From Coleophoma eucalyptorum (taxonomy: Eukaryota > Ascomycota > Leotiomycetes > Helotiales > Dermateaceae), in NCBI GenBank assembly GCA_026120035.1, contig JALRME010000003.1, positions 186,001-250,000 on the forward strand: DNA of 64,000 bases, given 5' to 3'. A program made the translations under genes and the position numbers. This document shows positions 58,638-64,000 of this stretch, in pieces. A model generated the notes under the pieces. It had not been told where the DNA came from. It searched no databases and saw only the letters and a program-made list of their open reading frames with translations. Every line of letters begins with the position of its first letter. Position 1 is the first letter of the stretch.

Positions 58638-60230
58638 CTAACCTTCCGACTTTTTGCTAAACCAGATCATCACATCCTCCATCTCGTCCACCAAGTTAAT
58701 TCCAAGCTCCGCAACCAATCCTGTAGCATCAAGCCTGAACTCTGCTTTAAAAAGGTATTTGTCGCGTGTATCAATGTAAACTAGCTCGACAACGAAGAAA
58801 TTCCCAGAGACATGGTCGAAATTTAAGTTGAATCGCCAGGTTCTATCTGTAGCGTCAACCTTGAGCTTCTCATCTTCCAGTTCCACGACAAAGATCCCGA
58901 ACCCGGCATGCGTATATGAGCCCACATACGATGGAAGCGGTAGAAGCAGAGGAAACGGAGGATTTGGAACTTCAGGGTATAAGTCTTCCACGGTCTTTTT
59001 CTCTAACTCTTCAGCTTCTTTTGCGGCATTCAGATCCCAATCAAATCGCCGCTCTTGTGGTGTTTGAAGCAGATCATCAACCATAGTCCAGCAAACCTTC
59101 TGGATAGCGTCACCAGCATCGTTCATGTTTCCAAAAAGGACCACGCCCCAATTCTTTTGAGGTAAGTATATCATTTTGCACTCAAATCCACTTGTGCCGC
59201 CCTCGTGACCAATAACAGGTTCTCCATGAAAGGTCTCAACTTCCCACCCCAGAGCGTAGAGTGTGGGACTGAAAAAGGGTTTTGGCTGATTACCAGCGAT
59301 TGTTCGAGGCTTCACAAGCTCTGCATGTCCAGCTTGGCTGATAGGCCCCGCTTTGGTTATCATACACCTTAGAAACTTGGCATAGTCCTCTGCTGTACTT
59401 TTTATTTCACCAGCTCCAGCTCCTTCAGGTTGATCGGGCCAGGGAATCTCGAAGCGTTCTGATTTTTCCTCATCCCAACCATAGCCTTTGGCTAGTTTCT
59501 CGATTGCTCCGTTTTTGGTGACATCTTCGAGTCCAAAATAGGTATCCTTCATGTCCAGTGGGGTCCATACTTTCTGACGTAAAAACTCTCCCATACTCAT
59601 TCCTGTATGGGTCTCAATAAGGTGTACAGCCACGACGTACATCATATTGTTGTATTGATATTTGGTACGTAGAGGAGCACTTATGGGGAGATTGCGAAGC
59701 CTTCTAGTGACTGACCTAGGTGTATCTGGAGTCTTGGAATATATACCCGTGCATGCATCGTCCATACTACAAACTGAATCAGTTATGGTCATCGCCCTTG
59801 GAGAAGAAATTACCCGGGGACGCCACTACGATGAGACAAGATGTCTTCTAGGGTTACCATCTGCGTGTAATGGTAATCAGAAAGGACAAAGTCGTCTGGA
59901 AGAAGCCTCGATACCGGCGTCGTCCACTGAATCTCAGGATAGTGTTCGTCATCGACTAGCAAGGAAATAGCCGCCGCAACAAAGGCCTTTGTCATGCTCG
60001 CAGCATTGAACAGCGTTCTGGCTGTGATTTCTTCACTCGGATACCGCGCAACCCCACAGCACTTGCAATAGTCAGACCAGTCAATGTAGTGTTTGTCAAA
60101 CGGTTCAGCTTACTTTCAACCAGGTAGAATCACCATCGACCACCGCGATAGATATTCCGGGAACATGGTATCGATCAATAGCCTCCCGAATCATAGCTTC
60201 ATACTTTAAGAAAAAAACTTCCTTTTCCAT
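58638..60230 (-). CDS. Beta-lactamase/penicillin-binding-like serine hydrolase
   Basis: Three minus-strand exons: 60114..60230, 59814..60061 and 58638..59766 (497 residues). The class-C-type active site is visible: Ser61-x-x-Lys64 in NAASMTKAF, Tyr160-x-Asn in YQYNNMMY, and HEGG in VIGHEGGTSGF as the third box. A C-terminal extension of about 150 residues (YVGSYTHAGFGIF, then beta strands) resembles the lipocalin-like tail of this fungal hydrolase family. No signal peptide is seen, so it probably acts in the cell. Relatives are esterases, D-aminopeptidases and transesterases such as LovD. The substrate is unknown. The introns end GCAAG and TGTAG. The Zn2Cys6 gene lies 530 bases upstream on the same strand, so the regulator may control it, which is inference. 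Confidence 0.88.
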
Positions 60231-60760
60231 CTTTTAATTAATGCTGCATGCAAGTGATGGAAAATTTGTAGTTGGTGATTTGATATAGAAGTTCAATTAT
60301 GGTTGTGAGACGCGGGAGCTGACGGCCAAGAGGTTGCTTTGATTCAGAGATGCTTGCTATGAGCCTTCCTACCTTATGGTGCTTCTAAACACTATAAAAG
60401 TAAGTATAGGAAGATGTGGTCACCGAATGACTCACTTGTATCACGTAAACGAGGGAGTTATTACGAAGTCTTTCACATTCGACATCTGTCATAGATGTCA
60501 CGTGGCATTTCCAACCGTTGCTGCTAACTAAAACTATCTCTAGAGATTGCCTTGCTAATAGGCCCGCCAAGAAGGTTCGTATCAGGTGCAGTATGTACCC
60601 TTGTTTCTCAATTATTCATGTGGTCGACTGAACACTTAAAACGGTGATGTGATAAGAACCAAACAAACGACTAGTATACAGCAATTCTCCACTTTGACAG
60701 TCGTCGGGGGGTTAAGTTCACCGACACAATCATATATTTACAATATCAAAACACTCCTAA
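60231..60760. other. Intergenic gap between two minus-strand genes
   Basis: 530 bases that should carry the hydrolase promoter and the regulator's 3' flank. No specific site seen. Confidence 0.6.
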
Positions 60761-63514
60761 CTAGGCAGAAAATAAACCGAAATCATGCATAGAAATCTCA
60801 TCCAAGATCCCCTCAATCGTCTCCCCAGACCAAGTACCCGTAGCCTTCGAGTCATCCAAAGCAGCCACAGCAGCATTGACACTGTCACAAGTGAGATCGA
60901 AATAATCCAGGTTCAAGCTCTTGGATTGGCTGCCTTCAAATGTAGCTTCCATGGAAAATCCATCCACCATGCTCAACTCTGCTGTCGTATCTGCAAATAT
61001 AATGTTTGATGCCGCAGGAAGAGCCAATGTGTCAGCGTTCTCTGAATCAATCGCTAGAATTTGGTCTTGGCTTGATAGAAACAGTCTCTGTGGAAGGTCC
61101 GCAGCGGCTGGGTAGCGACCTAGCGAGAGGAAGATGTCTATAGTCAAAGCGATTCGAAGATATAACTTTGGCTTTGAAATGAAAGCCTCAAACCAGTCCT
61201 CGATTTTGTTAACAAGAGATCTGGAAACCGTGCTTTCTTGAATCAGGGCTGGCGTGTTGCTTAGGCTAAGATCACAACGTGCCGAAGCAATGGTTTTGCT
61301 TATGAACTGTGTGGCTACGGATGTGCCGGTATACTTCTGGCAGACATCCATGGCCTCTCGATACAGACGTAGCTGTCGACGTTTGGAATCAGAGCTTCGC
61401 GAGCCGAGATTGACATCTACAGAGATGAGAATTAAAGGCAGCGCCATATAGGCGACACTTTGAATAATGTCTTAGTGATTTCTCGACTGTATGTTGAGTG
61501 GGAACTTACACGCTGACTGGTAGATAACGAGCAAGGCCTAATTCCACCAGCTCACCTACGCTCTCTGAAATACTTGTAATTGCAGAGTGAAGTTCGCTAC
61601 CAACATTTTTTAGCTCCTGCACGTTACCCTCCTCGACGAGATTGTTTGCTTGAAGAGCAAAAGCCTCGCAGTGACAAAGGGCTGCCCTCGCAGATCTTAA
61701 ATTTCACGTCAGCAGGAGTTCTTATCTTTACAGAAGGATACCTACTGATAATATATTTGTGTGAGATCGTGGAAGAGAATAACTGACTCATGCCTGTGCT
61801 TTTTGTCTTGATTTCCCAAAGAAAAGCCTCTCTCGTTCTCATTCCACAAATCTAGTTTTTTCCGACAATATGAGATTTTATCCGGCAGTTCTTTCAACGT
61901 TTCTGGATCCATCTGATCCAGCACCGAGAAATCGTTCGACGGGTATACCAATGAAATAACATCCGTAAGCTCTACTGCAAGCTTGAGCTGTGTAGTAAGA
62001 ACTTCTGCAAGGTAACGTTTTGTCTCACTAGAGTAGACACATGAGTGGTCGAATTCTGGCTCGAGGTCTTCTTTCCCTAAAGGTTTTTGGTCGAAATCAA
62101 ATGTATCTCGTGTAATTTGTAACGGTCGGCGAAGCCCTAGTGGAAGTATTCTGTCTCGAAGGATACAACACCTAGTTGATCGTTAGGAGAATGGAGTTTA
62201 ATTGTGCCTTAAGACTCACCACCACAACCTTTTCCTTATATCATACTCTTTCCGGGACAAACCCACCCTCTTGTAATAAATATGGGCATTAACCGTGCTT
62301 GCAAACTGTATTGCTGTTCGTAACCACGTTGTATTAGCGTGCTTGAGATTGTTAGCTAGATTTTATCTGTAAGCGTAATTATACCTACTTGTTCACGCTC
62401 TGAGCTGTAATAAGTGAGAAGTAGGGCGCCTTGGGCAATCTCAATGGGTTCAGAGATAGTGGCCATGTCGTATAGGAACTTGGCGCGGCGATATAAGCAG
62501 AGTCGTGCTTCACGCAAGTCCTGAAAGCCCATAGAGCGAATGGTACTGGGAGATACAAACTAAGAGAAGTAAGAACTCTAACCCAATCAGGAGCAGGAGA
62601 GGGAAAATTATATGAGGTAAGATGGGCGGGCGACCGAAGGCCGTGGGGACTTACACTACAGCTGGCAAAAATCATTGCGCGGAAGACAAACAAAGAGAGA
62701 CGACTGGCCACCCTCGAGCTTCTTCCGTTATCCAGATACATGTCCCAAAAGTCCTTTTCATTAATTATCGGAAGGCATGGATGTACATGTAGATAATATT
62801 CCCGCACAAATTCATTAAGAATTGAACGGGAAGGTAGATGGAAGCATCCTTTTCTCTCTAGAAATCTGAAGTCATCCGGAGGGATGTGGGATGCGGACTC
62901 GATGAACAAGAAATTATAATAGGAATACATCACATCGATGTTCTCCCTGGGCGTCTCAGAGCGAGGAGCCGGGAATGGCTTTGGCATACTTGAGGATAAA
63001 ACCGACCAAGTTTTGTGGTCTTCGCAACCTGCAGGACTCGGACCTGTACAACTTGATAAGAGATTTTGTGCAGCTTGAGCTGGTTTTACCACGTCAACCA
63101 GGGCTGTAGGTTGCTCTGATGGCTTCTTTGCGGATTCTGGCCGCGTAGATGCTTTTCGAGTTCGTCTAAAACTTTGTTATGATTGGTACAAATAAGATCC
63201 AGAGTTGCGTTCTTACTCTTCTCTGTTCCTTATTACACATTGTAGACCATCCAACCTACAGTTGGTGCATGTCTGCCCCTGCCGAAGAACATCACATCGC
63301 ACTTTGCTAGAAAGCAGAATTTAGATAATGGGATGCATTGGGGTTTGTTTTTGGGGACGCACCGTTTATGGCAGCTCACGCATGCTTTCCGAGCACGCCG
63401 TCGTATGATCGCTTTGTGAGAAAGTTGCTGCTGGCTCTGCAAGTCAACATCGAATAGAGTCTCGATGTCGTCGTCCTCGCTGTTCAGCGAATTCTCATCC
63501 ATAATAGAATCCAT
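60761..63514 (-). CDS. Zn2Cys6 transcription factor (cutinase factor CTF1-beta-like)
   Basis: Eight minus-strand exons, 63363..63514, 63217..63306, 62655..63165, 62389..62559, 62220..62341, 61746..62171, 61510..61695 and 60761..61457, give 784 residues. The zinc cluster, split by the first intron, is CVSCHKRKVRC then a C-x2-C-x6-C half (CTNCRLDGLQC), i.e. C-x2-C-x6-C-x8-C-x2-C-x6-C. The middle homology region is clear: REYYLHVHPCLPIINEKDFW, MIFASCSFVSPSTIRSMGF and a GALLLTYYSSE stretch. The splice joins are consistent in phase throughout. Cutinase-type factors activate hydrolase genes on lipid or plant-derived signals, and the neighbouring serine hydrolase makes this worth noting. The target is not shown. 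Confidence 0.87.
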
Positions 63515-64000
63515 CGTTGTGGCTCGAAGATGGCCAAGAGAGACAACCACAACAGAGAGATGTAATAAACTACGAGCAGCGAGATAAAGATGGAGGTTGA
63601 CGTTGAATCCGGGGACAAGGCGTTTGTAAGTCCCCACTTAATCTGATACCCCACACACACGAGTCGTGTTTTGTGGGGGATGATCCTACCCACCCCTGTC
63701 CCATTCCGCTACACCAAACCCCCCCCAGACTGCTCTATTCTTCTAATACCGAATTACCGAATCTCCGAAGTTCCAAGAAGTTTTCGACTTGCTGCACTTC
63801 AGCATCTCCAGGCTTGTTTCCAGGTTAATGCAAGGTACTGTAGCATTAGCCTCAGTTTCTTCTACCTTGGATGCTATCGACCAAGCAAATCTACCGAAGC
63901 TTTCCCTCTTCTAGCTCATCCAGCGCTTCACCTTCCATTAAGCAAGATACAAGGTAGACTGCAGTGGTAGGGGAATACGATTCTACCTTTCCAAGGACAC
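63515..64000. other. Upstream flank to window edge
   Basis: Promoter side of the regulator, with a C run near 63718-63728. No further gene is supported before the window ends. Confidence 0.55.

Noticed and set aside
62342..62388. Donor GTATAA with acceptor TCTAG in the second Zn2Cys6 gene
   Set aside because: It would make a 29-base intron, too short. GTAGGT with CTCAAG gives 47 bases, a CTAAC branch and a good frame.
1..64000. CRISPR arrays, rRNA genes, intact transposons, viral genes
   Set aside because: No repeat-spacer structure, no rRNA sequence, and no transposase, reverse transcriptase or viral motif was seen.

Overview
The window is nuclear DNA of a filamentous ascomycete. The genes are intron-rich with short introns (about 45-70 bases, GT..AG, CTAAC-type branch sites) and include clear fungal families: Zn2Cys6 regulators, an asco-laccase, a cytochrome P450, an Mgr2 subunit and an FHA tail-anchored STRIPAK-type protein. 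A Leotiomycetes (Helotiales-like) source is my inference from the flavour of the proteins; nothing in the sequence proves the class. I joined all exons by hand from splice signals, reading frame and family conservation.

Region 1 (0-18 kb) is mostly housekeeping: an LRR protein, an intron-containing tRNA-Glu(UUC), an AP-1-like bZIP factor, a Spd1/Dif1-type ribonucleotide reductase inhibitor, ribosomal protein eS27, phosducin-like protein Plp2, coatomer gamma (Sec21) and a choline/ethanolamine phosphotransferase. A 3 kb gene-poor stretch (5.3-8.4 kb) interrupts it.

Region 2 (19-32.5 kb) holds a laccase (minus), a 4.4 kb gene-poor stretch, then a divergent pair, Mgr2 (minus) and an FHA/coiled-coil tail-anchored protein (plus), and a Zn2Cys6 regulator.

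Region 3 (32.5-49 kb) is more accessory: a possible proline-rich one-helix microprotein, a P450, a GNAT acetyltransferase, a decayed gene at 40.4-40.9 kb, a secreted glycoprotein of unknown function and a DHA1-type MFS transporter.

Region 4 (49-64 kb) holds a zinc alcohol dehydrogenase, an F-box-like pseudogene, a patatin-like lipase with a C-terminal zinc-finger-like motif, a small orphan gene, a beta-lactamase-like serine hydrolase and, behind it on the same strand, a second Zn2Cys6 regulator.

There is no PKS, NRPS or terpene synthase, so the scattered redox and transport genes do not form a recognisable biosynthetic cluster. I saw no intact transposon, CRISPR array or virus. The most notable points are structural: two probable GC-AG introns, very small exons of 21, 27 and 30 bases, a tandem 3' splice site, a stop-free 3n intron, the tRNA intron, and decayed or orphan genes in the accessory part.
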